This document shows positions 22,467 through 31,833 of a stretch of 64,000 nucleotides of DNA, one piece after another. The notes below the pieces were generated by a model. The model was not told the origin of the DNA, did not search any database, and saw only the letters and a list, made by a program, of their open reading frames with translations. Both the position numbers and the translations under genes were made by a program. Each line of letters opens with the position of its first letter. Within the stretch, counting starts at the first letter, position 1. This stretch comes from Gracilaria gracilis (lineage: Eukaryota > Rhodophyta > Florideophyceae > Gracilariales > Gracilariaceae), in NCBI GenBank assembly GCA_030374805.1, contig JARGSG010000030.1, positions 620,001 through 684,000 of the forward strand, read 5' to 3'.

Positions 22467-23102
22467 TCAACTGCAGCGCGCGGCGGACTGCGCGTGGTCG
22501 TCGAGCGGCGCGGCCATGAGCACGCAAATGTGCACGCGCCTCTGCGCCAGCTGCACATGCGCGCCGCCGAACGCAAAGCGCGCGTCCAGCAGGCGCCGCT
22601 CGCGCGCGCGCAGCTTGCGGCGGAAGCGCGTCAGCACGGCGTCCATGCCCAGCGCCGCCAGCAGCGTGCAGTCGCGCGGCAGCGCGTCCGCGCCGCGCGC
22701 GGCCGTGGGCGGCGCGTCCGACGCGTCGTCCGCGCCCACCACGAAGAAGTCATCCACGCGCTCGTACATGCGACAAGTACGTCGCCGCGCGGTGACAAAG
22801 CCCGCGCCGTCCGCGAAGCGCGTGGTGTACCACTGCGCCTCCTCCTCCAGTCGCGCGTCGCGCGCGAGCGGCGCGCGGCCGCGGCGCGCGCGCCAGCCGT
22901 TGAGCTGCGCCAGGAACGCGACGTGCGGCGCGCCGTTCGGCAGCAACAGCGTGGCGTTTCCGCGCGCGACGGCGCGCGGCGCGTCGTCCGTGGCGCCCGT
23001 GGTGTGCACGCGCGGCGCGACGGCGCGCGACAGCAGCGCGGCGCGCTGCGCAAGCAGCGTGCGACGGTCGGTGCGTAGCGCGCTCGGCCGTTGGATGGCC
23101 AT
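22467..23102 (-). CDS. Hypothetical protein, possibly with a CAP/SCP-like fold
   Basis: This frame encodes 211 residues in a very GC-rich island. I chose the ATG at 23102 (MAIQRPSALRTDRR) because a TATA box lies 70 bp upstream at 23172-23177. The middle (LNGWRARRGRAPLARDARL, then EEAQWYTTRFADG) and the end (LLDARFAFGGAHVQLAQ, then RRVHICVLMA) have the order and spacing of the first helix and last strands of CAP-domain proteins. The key His residues were not recognised, so this is weak. It lies downstream of, and on the same strand as, the RING gene at 23298-24233. Strong Arg/Ala codon bias follows from the GC content. Confidence 0.5.
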   Translation of the reverse strand: MAIQRPSALRTDRRTLLAQRAALLSRAVAPRVHTTGATDDAPRAVARGNATLLLPNGAPHVAFLAQLNGWRARRGRAPLARDARLEEEAQWYTTRFADGAGFVTARRRTCRMYERVDDFFVVGADDASDAPPTAARGADALPRDCTLLAALGMDAVLTRFRRKLRARERRLLDARFAFGGAHVQLAQRRVHICVLMAAPLDDHAQSAARCS

Positions 23103-23171
23103 GGTCGACGTCGTGTACACACAGCTGCTGCGCGCGGGCGCGACGGCGGCGCCGACTTGAGACGCGCGCGC

Positions 23172-23177
23172 TTTATA
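23172..23177 (-). promoter_or_regulatory. TATA box on the minus strand
   Basis: TATAAA reads on the minus strand within an otherwise almost pure GC stretch, 70 bp before the ATG at 23102. Confidence 0.5.
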
Positions 23178-23297
23178 CGGCGCGGCGACGGCGACGAGCG
23201 GCGGCGGCACAGCCAGCTCGCGCGCGCAGTTGTTGTGCGACGGCGCGCCACGCGGGCGTGGCGCGGCGGCGGTGCGCACTGCGCGCACCAGCGGCGC

Positions 23298-23506
23298 TCA
23301 GCCGCGGTGGCGGCGCGCGCGTGCGGGGTACGACAGGCTGGCGGCGCGCCACGCGGCGGCGCCGCCCAACGCGGCGGTGCGGCGCCTCTTGAGCGCGCGC
23401 GGCGGCGACGACAGCTGGCGCGCCAAGCGCGGGCGCGGGCGCGGCGAACGACGCAGCGGCGCGGACGGCAGCGGCGCGGGCGCGCGGCGCTTGGTGCCCG
23501 CGCGGC

Positions 23507-23560
<54 letters not shown>

Positions 23561-24233
23561 GCCGGCGCCACCACGAGCGCTGGCGCGCGCGCAGCGAAGC
23601 GGACAGCAGCACGCGCGCGGGCGCGCGGCGCGGCGAACGCTGCGGCGGGTGCTGCGACGAGGCGTATGAGCGGCGCAGCGACGCGGACGCGCGCGGAGGC
23701 GACGCGACGGGGGCGGCGACGGGGGCGGCGCGCGCGGCGTGCAGCTGCTGGCGCAGGCGCGCGTTGTCGGCGCGCAGCTGCGCGAGCTGCGGGTGCGGAG
23801 CGGCGGTGGCGGCATTGGCGGCGCGGAGGCGGCGACGCAGCGCGTCGACGAGCTGCACGAGCACGGCGTGCTGGCGCGCGCGGAAGGCGGCGACGTGGTG
23901 CAGCTGCAGCAGCTGGTGCGGCAGGTCGGCGAACAGCGACGCGGCCACGCGCGGCTCGTAGCGCGCGGCGCGGCGCGCGGGCACGATGGCGTCACACTCC
24001 CTGTGGCAGTGCGCGCAGCGTCCGCGCACGCCCGGCCGTAGCGACGTGCAGCGCGCCGCGCAGAATAGGTGCCCGCAGCTGGTGAACACGCACGACGCGT
24101 CCGTCAGCGGCGCCGCGCACGCGTTGCAGCGCAGCGCCGCCGCCAGCGGCGTGTGCGCCGGCGGCGGCGACGACTGCGGCGGCGACGACTGCGGCGACGA
24201 CTGCGGCGGCGACTGCGGCGGCGACCACATCAT
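23298..24233 (-). CDS. RING-finger protein resembling HEI10/CCNB1IP1-type E3 ligases
   Basis: The product has 311 residues from the methionine at 24233. After a Ser/Pro/Gln-rich start comes a RING at about residues 36-78: CNACAAPL, FTSCGHLFC and CAHCHREC. A segment follows that resembles the conserved HEI10 stretch after the RING (EPRVAASLFADLPHQLLQLH), then a coiled coil rich in Leu/Arg (LAQLRADNARLRQQL), then a basic Ser/Pro-rich tail with a run of 15 prolines. RING, conserved linker, coiled coil and disordered tail is the HEI10/RNF212/Zip3 layout. Those ligases mark crossover sites in meiosis. The family call is from motif memory, and a different small RING ligase remains possible. The gene lies in an extreme GC island. 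The frame is open upstream to 24395, but those residues look non-coding. Confidence 0.6.
23509..23553 (+). repeat. (GGC)15 trinucleotide repeat
   Basis: Fifteen GGC units encode a polyproline run on the minus strand inside the RING gene. Such runs are prone to length change. Confidence 0.9.
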
Positions 24234-24675
24234 CGCGGCGGCGGCGACGGCGGCAATGCCATCGATGATCGATACTGCCGCCCACGAAGCGACAGCTCGC
24301 GCTACCGGTAGAGCAAGAGAGATAGGCGCGAAGCGAAACAGCCAAATCACAAATGGCGCGCGCCAAGAGCAACCACACCAACAGCATACGCGCACACGTG
24401 GTCAACCTGTGTACTACCTCATCCTTCATCGCTGCTATACGTGTCCACGTGTGTGCCGTGTCAGCTGTTCAGAGCTGTTCCATCCAAGTGCTTCAATATG
24501 CAACACACTTGGAAACAGGTATCCATTCGTTTCAAAACACCCTCTTACGATCAAGTGAACACCATTGATTCTGATCAGAATCAATAGCTCAAGTGCTGTA
24601 TTTCACTTGCGCTCTCGTAAAGCGTTGCCTTCACAGTTTTTCGAATTTGAAAGCGGACTAAAAAAAGCAACACAC

Positions 24676-24690
24676 ATATATATATATATA
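24676..24690. repeat. Short AT dinucleotide repeat before the Argonaute gene
   Basis: A short (AT)n tract lies about 200 bp before the Argonaute start. It might serve as the TATA element, but the distance is longer than for other genes here. Confidence 0.5.
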
Positions 24691-24888
24691 TTCACAAACT
24701 CTTACGAGACGTCCCTTTACTACTCTCACAACTCGCTGACGGTCGTCAACATACAAACTCCTCTTTCTTCTTTCCTTTTTCACTTTGCTTAAAAAGTGAC
24801 CATACTCTGCTCCCAGCATGCCGCCTACCTGCACCACCGTTTTACCCCTCCGACTCAGTCCAACGCAACTCCTTTCAGCACAGCAGAT

Positions 24889-27642
24889 ATGTCCACAAAC
24901 CCATGGCGCGGCCGCCGACGCCATGTCCCTGACCGTACAAGTGTAGCAGCGCCGTCCACCGTCGAAAAACAAAACGTGACGCCGTCCACAATGCTTCCCA
25001 TCAGACGCCCCGGATATGGCCGGCTTGGAAAACCAGTGCTTATCGACTCCAACTTTTTCAAGCTCACAATCCCAGATAACCTTCGCGGCTACCTTTACAC
25101 AGTCACAATTACTCGTCGACGCACAGATCATCGTGGGCGCCCACTTGAAAAGGATGTCACGGCCAGCTTGGCTGCTGAAAGCAATCGAAACACTCTGGAA
25201 TGCCTCAGAAACAAGTTCAAGCTCTTCAAATACAGCCCGGCTTATGATGGCCGTTCCCACTTGTTCTCTGTCGAAGACCGCACCCGCCATATAGGGGGAG
25301 ACGAACCTTACGAGATTGAAGTGAACGACGATGGTTTTGACAACAAACACGCCATGCAAAGCGACAGACTCATCAAAATCTATGTCTATATCACATACGT
25401 CAAGTCCATTAACTTTGCTGACCTGAGGAGCGGCAGAATCGGTAATGTTGAAGGTAGCCAACTGCTGCAGTCCTTGGATATTGCACTGGCTGCAGCCCCT
25501 CTTAGTAACCCGCAATATGCGCAAGTGGGACGTTCATTCTACAATGACATTCGTGCCTCACCTCTGACTAGCAATGACGTTGTGGCTAGTGCGTGGTCTG
25601 GATTTTATCAGAGTGTCCGACAGACTAGTGCCGGCCTCTTCGTCAACGTAGACTTTACATGCACCGGTTTTTGGAATGGTGGTGGAAGACCTTTTATGGA
25701 TGTGATCGCCGAGTTTTCTCCTCAAGTGGGTCGCCGTGGTTGGACAAAGTCAAGAGATTTTGATTCAATTCTTAGAAAGTTAACGAACGCCTTCAATGGA
25801 CTAACTGTGAAGGCAACCCACAATCAAATCTCATATTCCGTGTATGGCTTTTCAAAGTTCGGCGCTTCGGATATGACTTTCACAATGGGATCCCGTCGAG
25901 TAACCATTGCGGAATACTTTGCAAGCCAGTACAATTACATCCTTCAGCATCCCGATTGGCCATGCGTGAGGGTCCAGAAGAAGAAAGAAATATATGTTCC
26001 AATTGAGCTGCTCATCGTCAAGACCAAGCAGCCTTACAAGGGCAATATCGTTGGTGAAGCTCACGTTAAAATGGTGCAGTATGCCACAGCCGAACCTCAG
26101 GTTGTAAGAACCACAGTGCAGCAGAACATTCGGAGCATTGACCATGCCCAAAATGAAACATGCAAGTCCTTTGGGATTGGGGTTAGTGATCAGCTAATAC
26201 GTTGCTCAGGTCGCGTACTACCAAGTCCACGTCTTCAGTACGAAAAAGATAGGGATCCAAGGAAATGGGTCTCTGTGCGGAATGGGTCTTGGAGTGCTGA
26301 AGTCGATAACAGGCCGCTTCGGTTTCTCAAACCGGCAAAGATTCAAGAGTGGGCCATTCTGAATACAACGAAATTGGGGAAACGAGATGTTCAAGAATTT
26401 GCAGAGGATCTTCACAACGCCATGAGAACGGCTGGGATAACTGGACTTGGTCGTCCTCATTTGCGGGCATGTGACGAGGATAGAGTTTCTGGAATGATTC
26501 ACAGCATCTGTGAAGAACACAGACAGCCAAATTCCTTGGTTCACAGAATGTCGCTCATCGTCGTCATCAAGGAAAGACAGGATACCAGATGCTACGGCGC
26601 CATAAAAGTAAGCGGGGACATCATATCTGGAGTTGTAACTCAGGCTTGCCTGCAACGGAATTGCTCAAGCAGAGCACGCAACAAGAAGTTGTATCTCTCC
26701 AATTTGGTACTCAAGATCAACACCAAGCTTGGTGGAGTTAATTGGTCCACCGTTCCATTCGCAATTGCGAACCGTGGGTCAGATCCTGAGTTCACCAAGT
26801 ACCCCTTTATAGTTCTGGGAGCAGACGTGAGTCACCCGTCCGGAGGAGGTCCAAGTGTGGCCGCTTTGGTGGGGTCTCTTGATGGAGTCGTGTTCCAGTT
26901 TGCCGCAGCCATACGGAATCAGAAAGGGAAGCAAGAGATAATTTCAGACATGGGAAACATGTTCACTAATGTGTACAGACAGTGGTTTCTTCGCAACAAT
27001 AAGAAATTCCATACTCAATCGATTATAATGTTCAGAGATGGAGTTTCTGAAGGACAGTTCGCAGATGTCATGGAGCAGGAGATATCAGGTATTAGGGAAG
27101 CATGTTCGATGATTAATGCAAATTTCAAACCCAAGATAACTTATATTCTCATCACAAAGCGTCATCATGTTCGGTTCTTCCCGGCGGATCGACGTACTGG
27201 AGACAGAAAAGGAAATATTCTCCCAGGAACAGTGGTGGATACCGATGTCACGAGTAACGATTTCTACGACTTTTTCTTGAACAGTCATGCATCTGTACGT
27301 GGGACGAACAAGCCCTCAAAGTATACCGTACTCTTGGACGAGAATAACGTCCCGCCCGACTTACTGCAGACGTTTATTTACCGACATACCCACAGTTACT
27401 GTCGTCACACCGGTTCGGTTTCCATGGTTCACGCTGCCTACTATGCTCACCATTTGGCATCCAGGGGAAGACTGTATTTAACGAAAGCAAGCGAGGATGA
27501 GAGAAGAAGGGGTGGCGGTAACAGAGGGCGGGGTGGTCCTCGTAGACAAGAGAGACCCCACGGGAACGCGTCAAACGATCGAGAAGTCGAAAAAGCCCCT
27601 GCTATACATGGGGCGCTTCGCAACCGACTGTTTTTTGTCTAG
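24889..27642 (+). CDS. AGO: Argonaute protein, predicted slicer-competent
   Basis: The product has 917 residues in one frame with no intron. It shows the Argonaute order: N domain, linker, PAZ (about residues 250-370, including the SKFGASDMTF to YILQHPDWPCVRV region), MID (about 520-620) and PIWI (about 630-870). The PIWI catalytic tetrad DEDH is complete: Asp646 in GADVSHP, Glu683 in KQEIISDM, Asp717 in FRDGVSEGQ and His854 in AYYAH. It should bind a small RNA and cut matching RNA in gene and transposon silencing. The protein ends in an Arg/Gly-rich tail (RRRGGGNRGRGGPRR) after PIWI; in plants and animals such boxes are usually N-terminal. The ATG at 24889 is preferred for context, but the frame is open from 24796. 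Its base composition is ordinary, unlike the GC islands on both sides. Confidence 0.96.
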   Translation: MSTNPWRGRRRHVPDRTSVAAPSTVEKQNVTPSTMLPIRRPGYGRLGKPVLIDSNFFKLTIPDNLRGYLYTVTITRRRTDHRGRPLEKDVTASLAAESNRNTLECLRNKFKLFKYSPAYDGRSHLFSVEDRTRHIGGDEPYEIEVNDDGFDNKHAMQSDRLIKIYVYITYVKSINFADLRSGRIGNVEGSQLLQSLDIALAAAPLSNPQYAQVGRSFYNDIRASPLTSNDVVASAWSGFYQSVRQTSAGLFVNVDFTCTGFWNGGGRPFMDVIAEFSPQVGRRGWTKSRDFDSILRKLTNAFNGLTVKATHNQISYSVYGFSKFGASDMTFTMGSRRVTIAEYFASQYNYILQHPDWPCVRVQKKKEIYVPIELLIVKTKQPYKGNIVGEAHVKMVQYATAEPQVVRTTVQQNIRSIDHAQNETCKSFGIGVSDQLIRCSGRVLPSPRLQYEKDRDPRKWVSVRNGSWSAEVDNRPLRFLKPAKIQEWAILNTTKLGKRDVQEFAEDLHNAMRTAGITGLGRPHLRACDEDRVSGMIHSICEEHRQPNSLVHRMSLIVVIKERQDTRCYGAIKVSGDIISGVVTQACLQRNCSSRARNKKLYLSNLVLKINTKLGGVNWSTVPFAIANRGSDPEFTKYPFIVLGADVSHPSGGGPSVAALVGSLDGVVFQFAAAIRNQKGKQEIISDMGNMFTNVYRQWFLRNNKKFHTQSIIMFRDGVSEGQFADVMEQEISGIREACSMINANFKPKITYILITKRHHVRFFPADRRTGDRKGNILPGTVVDTDVTSNDFYDFFLNSHASVRGTNKPSKYTVLLDENNVPPDLLQTFIYRHTHSYCRHTGSVSMVHAAYYAHHLASRGRLYLTKASEDERRRGGGNRGRGGPRRQERPHGNASNDREVEKAPAIHGALRNRLFFV

Positions 27643-29360
27643 TAGGAGATCTACTACTCGGTGGGAGAAACTCATCTAGAATTCAAACCTGCAACTTTTC
27701 TCTAGTATAGATATTTGTTCTTTGTGATTTGGAATGGAGATCTAACGAATTGTTGCGAAAAACTTGGGTTCTACATGCCTCAATGTCACTATTTGTAAAA
27801 TCGCTGGCCTTTTGTTGTTAGCTATTCGAACCTTTCGATGAAGCGGTCCACCCCAACCATCCACATCAAGGTTGTACCAAGCTTTCGATTCACCTTACGA
27901 TGAAGAACGTACGGTGTTCATTGTGGATCATCAAAGTAATTTGTCTGGGAGGGGAGATCCTGTAGTGACTGAGAATAAGTGGACGCGTACAGTGACGATG
28001 TACGATGGAATGGGTCTGTAGGGTACACCGCATAATGATGGATATGTTTGGAAGGATGCTTTGTAGGATAACTGGAATTGCAGGTGGACTTTGAAGTAGA
28101 TGTGATCTATGCATATGCAGATACCGTGTCGGCTTTTATTAGGAACACAATGTAGTATTTATGTAGATGTTGGGAGTGCATTAGAACTCTATTGACAAAC
28201 AACAACAACGAACTATTTTGCATATGTTTTCAACTAACGGTGGGAAAGTGGACAAACGCGACTATTATGCTCCTCCATCTCTCGAACAGATCGAGAGTCT
28301 ATTCAAAAGGTTCTACGCAGAGGCTAGCGATGAATACACGAAGCAGTTGTGTGGGATAGTTTTTGCAGGGCCAGAACGAGAAGAAGCCCGAATCATAGCG
28401 ACTTTGCATCAGCTTTTTGTCCGAAATCGAGAGAAGAGTGCAAAAGAATGCTTGAAGATTGTTGACGAGTTTGGCTTCCTGTAGTTGACCAAAAAACAAA
28501 AGGCAAGGCTGGAGGGAGGGGCTTCCATATTTTGAAGACATATACGGAGGTCTGGAGGCTTGTGAGAATGTATACTTAGTAATGTCATGGAAGGACAACG
28601 ATAAAACGTATAATAATAAATGAGAAGGCGAGAGTGGAGCGTATTAAATTTGGTGACACCCGCTCGGAGGGAAGTAGATGTTGGCGAGAAGTTGGAGAAC
28701 AAGTGTGGGCTACTACACCAAGTCGGAGGACTGGTAGGATTTCAAAGGCAGTCAAGGTACATTGTTTTATGGAGGATTGCTCGAGTGCTGCTACCATCTG
28801 AGCAAATCGAGTCCCTTTATAAACGACATCAGGATGCGAGAACTCGGGATGTGAATGGAAGAGAGAAAGGAACTGTGCTTGTTGAATCTAAACCGGCAAG
28901 TGGCGGTGCTACGGTAAGTTACATTGACTGGAGTTACACCCTATTCGATCTAGCTTGTGACAACAACCGAAGCGTGTCACAAGGCGGCGAAAAACTGGAC
29001 GTATCGGCAACACTGACCATGTGTAGCCGCGCGGTGTTGGAGCAGGAGATGCTACCGGCCAACAGCACGGAGGAGAAGGCGACAGGTCCTTACCTGATGT
29101 AACTTACAAGTTCCTGGAGCAGCGACGAGACAGCGGCAAGAGCAACGAGGCGTTCTTCCACGAGCACGACACGCATGGCGCAGTTGCGCTGCTCCGCAGT
29201 TCGGAATCCGAACGGCAGCGGGCTTGTGGATTACAGTGATTACAGTGATTACAGTAGCGTGATGGTGAGCCCCTCCAGCTAGCAATGGCGCACTGTTTTG
29301 AATTCAAATTGCAAAAGTTCAAGGTAAACAAGAAAGCGTTGTTCCGTTGTACGACGTGGC
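27643..29360. other. Intergenic with two weak small open frames
   Basis: Two plus-strand frames could be small genes: 28218-28484 (88 residues, charged, containing SLEQIESLFKRFYAEA) and 28620-29102 (containing PSEQIESLYKRHQDA). The shared EQIESL(F/Y)KR stretch is curious, but I recognise no family. A TTACAGTGA unit is repeated three times near 29233-29258. Nothing else is supported. Confidence 0.3.
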
Positions 29361-31154
29361 TTACGTGGAGCCGGAAAGCAGCTCGCGCGCAGGCCAGTTC
29401 AAACGGCGGCCCGACCTGCTCCGCACGGCGTTGAGCTTGGAGCGCTCGCATCCCCACGACACCAACCAGTAGTCCACGGCCTCGTTCAGCCGCTCCACGA
29501 ACGCGTCGAACGAGTCGCCATCGCCGTCGCGGCCGTGCCCGCCTCCGTCGCGGCCGTGCCCGCCTCCGTCGCGGCCGTGCCCGCCTCCGTCGCGGCCGTG
29601 CCCGCCTCCGTCGCGGCCGTGCCCGCCTCCGTCGCGGCCGTGCCCGCCTCCGTCGCGGCCGTGCCCGCCTCCGTCGCGGCCGTGCCCGCCTCCGTCGCGG
29701 CCGTGCCCGCCTCCGTCGCGGCCGTGCCCGCCTCCGTCGCGGCCGTGCCCGCCTCCGTCGCGGCCGCGCCCGCCTCCGTCGCGGCCGCGCCCGCCTCCGT
29801 CGCGGCCGCGCCCGCCTCCGTCGCGGCCGCGCCCGCCTCCGTCGCGGCCGCGCCCGCCTCCGTCGCGGCCGCGCCCGCCTCCGTCGCGGCCGCGCCCGCC
29901 GCCGTCACCGCCGCCGTCGCTGTGGCGCCACAGCTCCCTCAGCAGAGCGTGCGCCGACCGTGGCTGCGGCTTGAATTTGGGCACGGCGATGCGTCGCCGC
30001 AGGTGATCCGACTTGCGGATCAGCACGAAGAACATCACGCTGAAGCTCTCCGGGCTGTTGTACTTGCCGTCCGCGATGCGCTTGAAGTAGCTCGGATTCC
30101 AATCCACCAGGTCGAGCTCCTCGATGAAGAATTTGTGGATCAGTGCCGTACGGCCCTGCTGATGGTACCAGTGACCCCGGCGTTTCCCGCGCTTGCCGTC
30201 GCGTAGCTCGTCGACAAAGTAGCGCTTGCGCAGGAACAGCGCCAGATTTCCAATGGCGCAGATCTCGCTGATCAGGCTCAGACCCTCCAACACCTGGTCC
30301 TGGCTCTCTAGGTACAGCGACCACGGCTTGTTGATCAGCCACGCGCCGGACGACACCGCATTCCACACACGGAACGACGCCCCGTACAGCGTAGCGCGCA
30401 GCTCCACGATGTGTTTGGTGTGCGCGATGCGTTCGCCCTCCCACTGGCGCAGTGTGCGGTCGCCGCTGCCGGAATCGTACTCCTGCAGGTGCGTGCAGCC
30501 GCACGAGTGGTTGGGGTGTCTGTGGAACGACGCCACCAGCCGTCTTGAGAGGCTGCTGCGCAGCGCCGACACGAACCACTTGACGTTTGGGAACGGCGTG
30601 CTTGTCTCCGGCAGCCGGAACAGGAAGATTCGCGCCTTGCACTTGGTACGCTTGCATCTGCCGCCAAAGTTGTCGCACCACGCACCCGAGTTGGCGTCGT
30701 CGCCGCACGGGTAGCCGACCTTGATGAAGGCAAATTCCTTGGGCGTGAGGCGCAGATACTCGTTGAAATGCCAGTTGCTTCGAAGCACGGTGCGAAGCAG
30801 GTAGTCCGATAGCGTATCCTTCGGGATCTGCATGAGAGCGGCTGAGAGCGGGAACACGATTGTGACGAGCGCGTCCAGCGAGATGAGCCCCGTCCAGCCC
30901 AGAAGCAACGATGTGAAGGTGAGTGCGTACGCCACCAGCGTGACGACGATGAGTGCAGCGCCCACGGAGGAGGGCAACTGGCCGCGACGGCTCTGGCTGT
31001 TCTCCCTTGCGGAAGGAAGCAGCGTGATGGCCATCAAGGTGACCAGCGCCAGCGAAATGAGACACAGCTCCAGCACGGTGCCTCGCGAGGCGCTGTCGAC
31101 AATTTGCTGCAGGGATGTGGAGATTGCAGCGTGTTCGGGCGACGGATGGTACAT
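29361..31154 (-). CDS. Multi-pass membrane protein with a Gly/Arg/His/Asp repeat tail
   Basis: The frame encodes 597 residues. Three hydrophobic segments lie near the N-terminus (about residues 27-47, 63-85 and 88-108). A soluble region follows with paired Cys/His motifs (GYPCGDDANSGAWCDNFGG, CKRTKCKAR, HPNHSCGCTH) that might bind metal. After about residue 415 comes an array of 18 or so seven-residue units (DGGGRGR, then DGGGHGR), followed by a short ordinary C-terminus (YWLVSWGCERSKLN). I do not recognise the family. Codon and residue use fit a real gene: the region outside the repeat has balanced composition despite high GC, and other frames do not. The start at 31154 is the first methionine; a later one cannot be excluded. 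Confidence 0.65.
   Translation of the reverse strand: MYHPSPEHAAISTSLQQIVDSASRGTVLELCLISLALVTLMAITLLPSARENSQSRRGQLPSSVGAALIVVTLVAYALTFTSLLLGWTGLISLDALVTIVFPLSAALMQIPKDTLSDYLLRTVLRSNWHFNEYLRLTPKEFAFIKVGYPCGDDANSGAWCDNFGGRCKRTKCKARIFLFRLPETSTPFPNVKWFVSALRSSLSRRLVASFHRHPNHSCGCTHLQEYDSGSGDRTLRQWEGERIAHTKHIVELRATLYGASFRVWNAVSSGAWLINKPWSLYLESQDQVLEGLSLISEICAIGNLALFLRKRYFVDELRDGKRGKRRGHWYHQQGRTALIHKFFIEELDLVDWNPSYFKRIADGKYNSPESFSVMFFVLIRKSDHLRRRIAVPKFKPQPRSAHALLRELWRHSDGGGDGGGRGRDGGGRGRDGGGRGRDGGGRGRDGGGRGRDGGGRGRDGGGRGRDGGGHGRDGGGHGRDGGGHGRDGGGHGRDGGGHGRDGGGHGRDGGGHGRDGGGHGRDGGGHGRDGGGHGRDGGGHGRDGDGDSFDAFVERLNEAVDYWLVSWGCERSKLNAVRSRSGRRLNWPARELLSGST
29525..29904 (-). repeat. Coding minisatellite, 21-bp units
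   Basis: About 18 tandem copies of a 21-bp unit (plus strand GTGCCCGCCTCCGTCGCGGCC or GCGCCCGCC-) lie inside the membrane protein gene. The units fall in two blocks: those giving His (GTG) occupy the left part and those giving Arg (GCG) the right. Each block probably grew by local duplication. Confidence 0.92.
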
Positions 31155-31833
31155 TGCGCACGTTTGCGGGGGATGGAGGGGTTGACGGGATTAGGTTTGC
31201 GTGTGGTAGCTACTTATGTGGCTGGCTCGGCGGGCGGCCACACGGTAATTTTACATGAAGTACAACCAGACTTGCTGCTCGGTGGCCCGGAGAGCGCATG
31301 GAGTTTGGATCGGCGGTGGCGAAACGGTCTGCTACAATGGGTGCAAGTTGGGCACTGCTTGTTCAGCGATGAAGCAGAAGATCAGTTTGGCAAGTTGGCC
31401 GCAGCCGGAAGCGACGGTACGCGTTGCGTTGTGAGGGAGAGCGTACGGACTCGGGTACCGGTACGGTTGGTACTACCAGGGGTAATGAATAGCGCGGACA
31501 TGAGAGGTGAGGGTTTGTGGCTTTTCCGCAAGTGGCGCACAAGCATCGATGCGGACGATGCTGCCATGACCGGGCGGTGTTAACAGTACAATCTGTAAAG
31601 CTTGTACTGTAAATGTATCCATATGTACGTGTACTACGTGTTGTAGTGATCACTGATCACACGGGGTCTCGCGTGAGAGGGGTCTCGCGTGAGAATGACG
31701 TGATGCGCGAGATGCGACGAAGACGAAAACTTTACAAACTCGATGACGGCTGTTAAGGTTAGTTAAAGAGAAGAGAGTGCATGTGCGTCAATTGGCGCCG
31801 CACCGAGCGCGCGCAGCTCACACGCGGCGCGGC
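31155..31833. other. Intergenic between the membrane and kelch genes
   Basis: No supported gene. A 16-bp direct tandem duplication, GGGGTCTCGCGTGAGA, occurs at 31663-31678 and 31679-31694. A small palindrome, GTGATCACTGATCAC, lies at about 31647. Confidence 0.45.

Noticed and set aside
22392-24558. Many long overlapping frames on both strands in the GC-rich block
   Set aside because: High GC removes stop codons in every frame. Only the two minus-strand frames show domain-like order (RING, coiled coil) or a TATA-supported start.
29535-30206. Plus-strand open frame made of PASVAAV repeats
   Set aside because: It is the reverse-strand reading of the 21-bp coding minisatellite. The minus-strand frame has membrane segments and balanced flanks; the plus frame does not.
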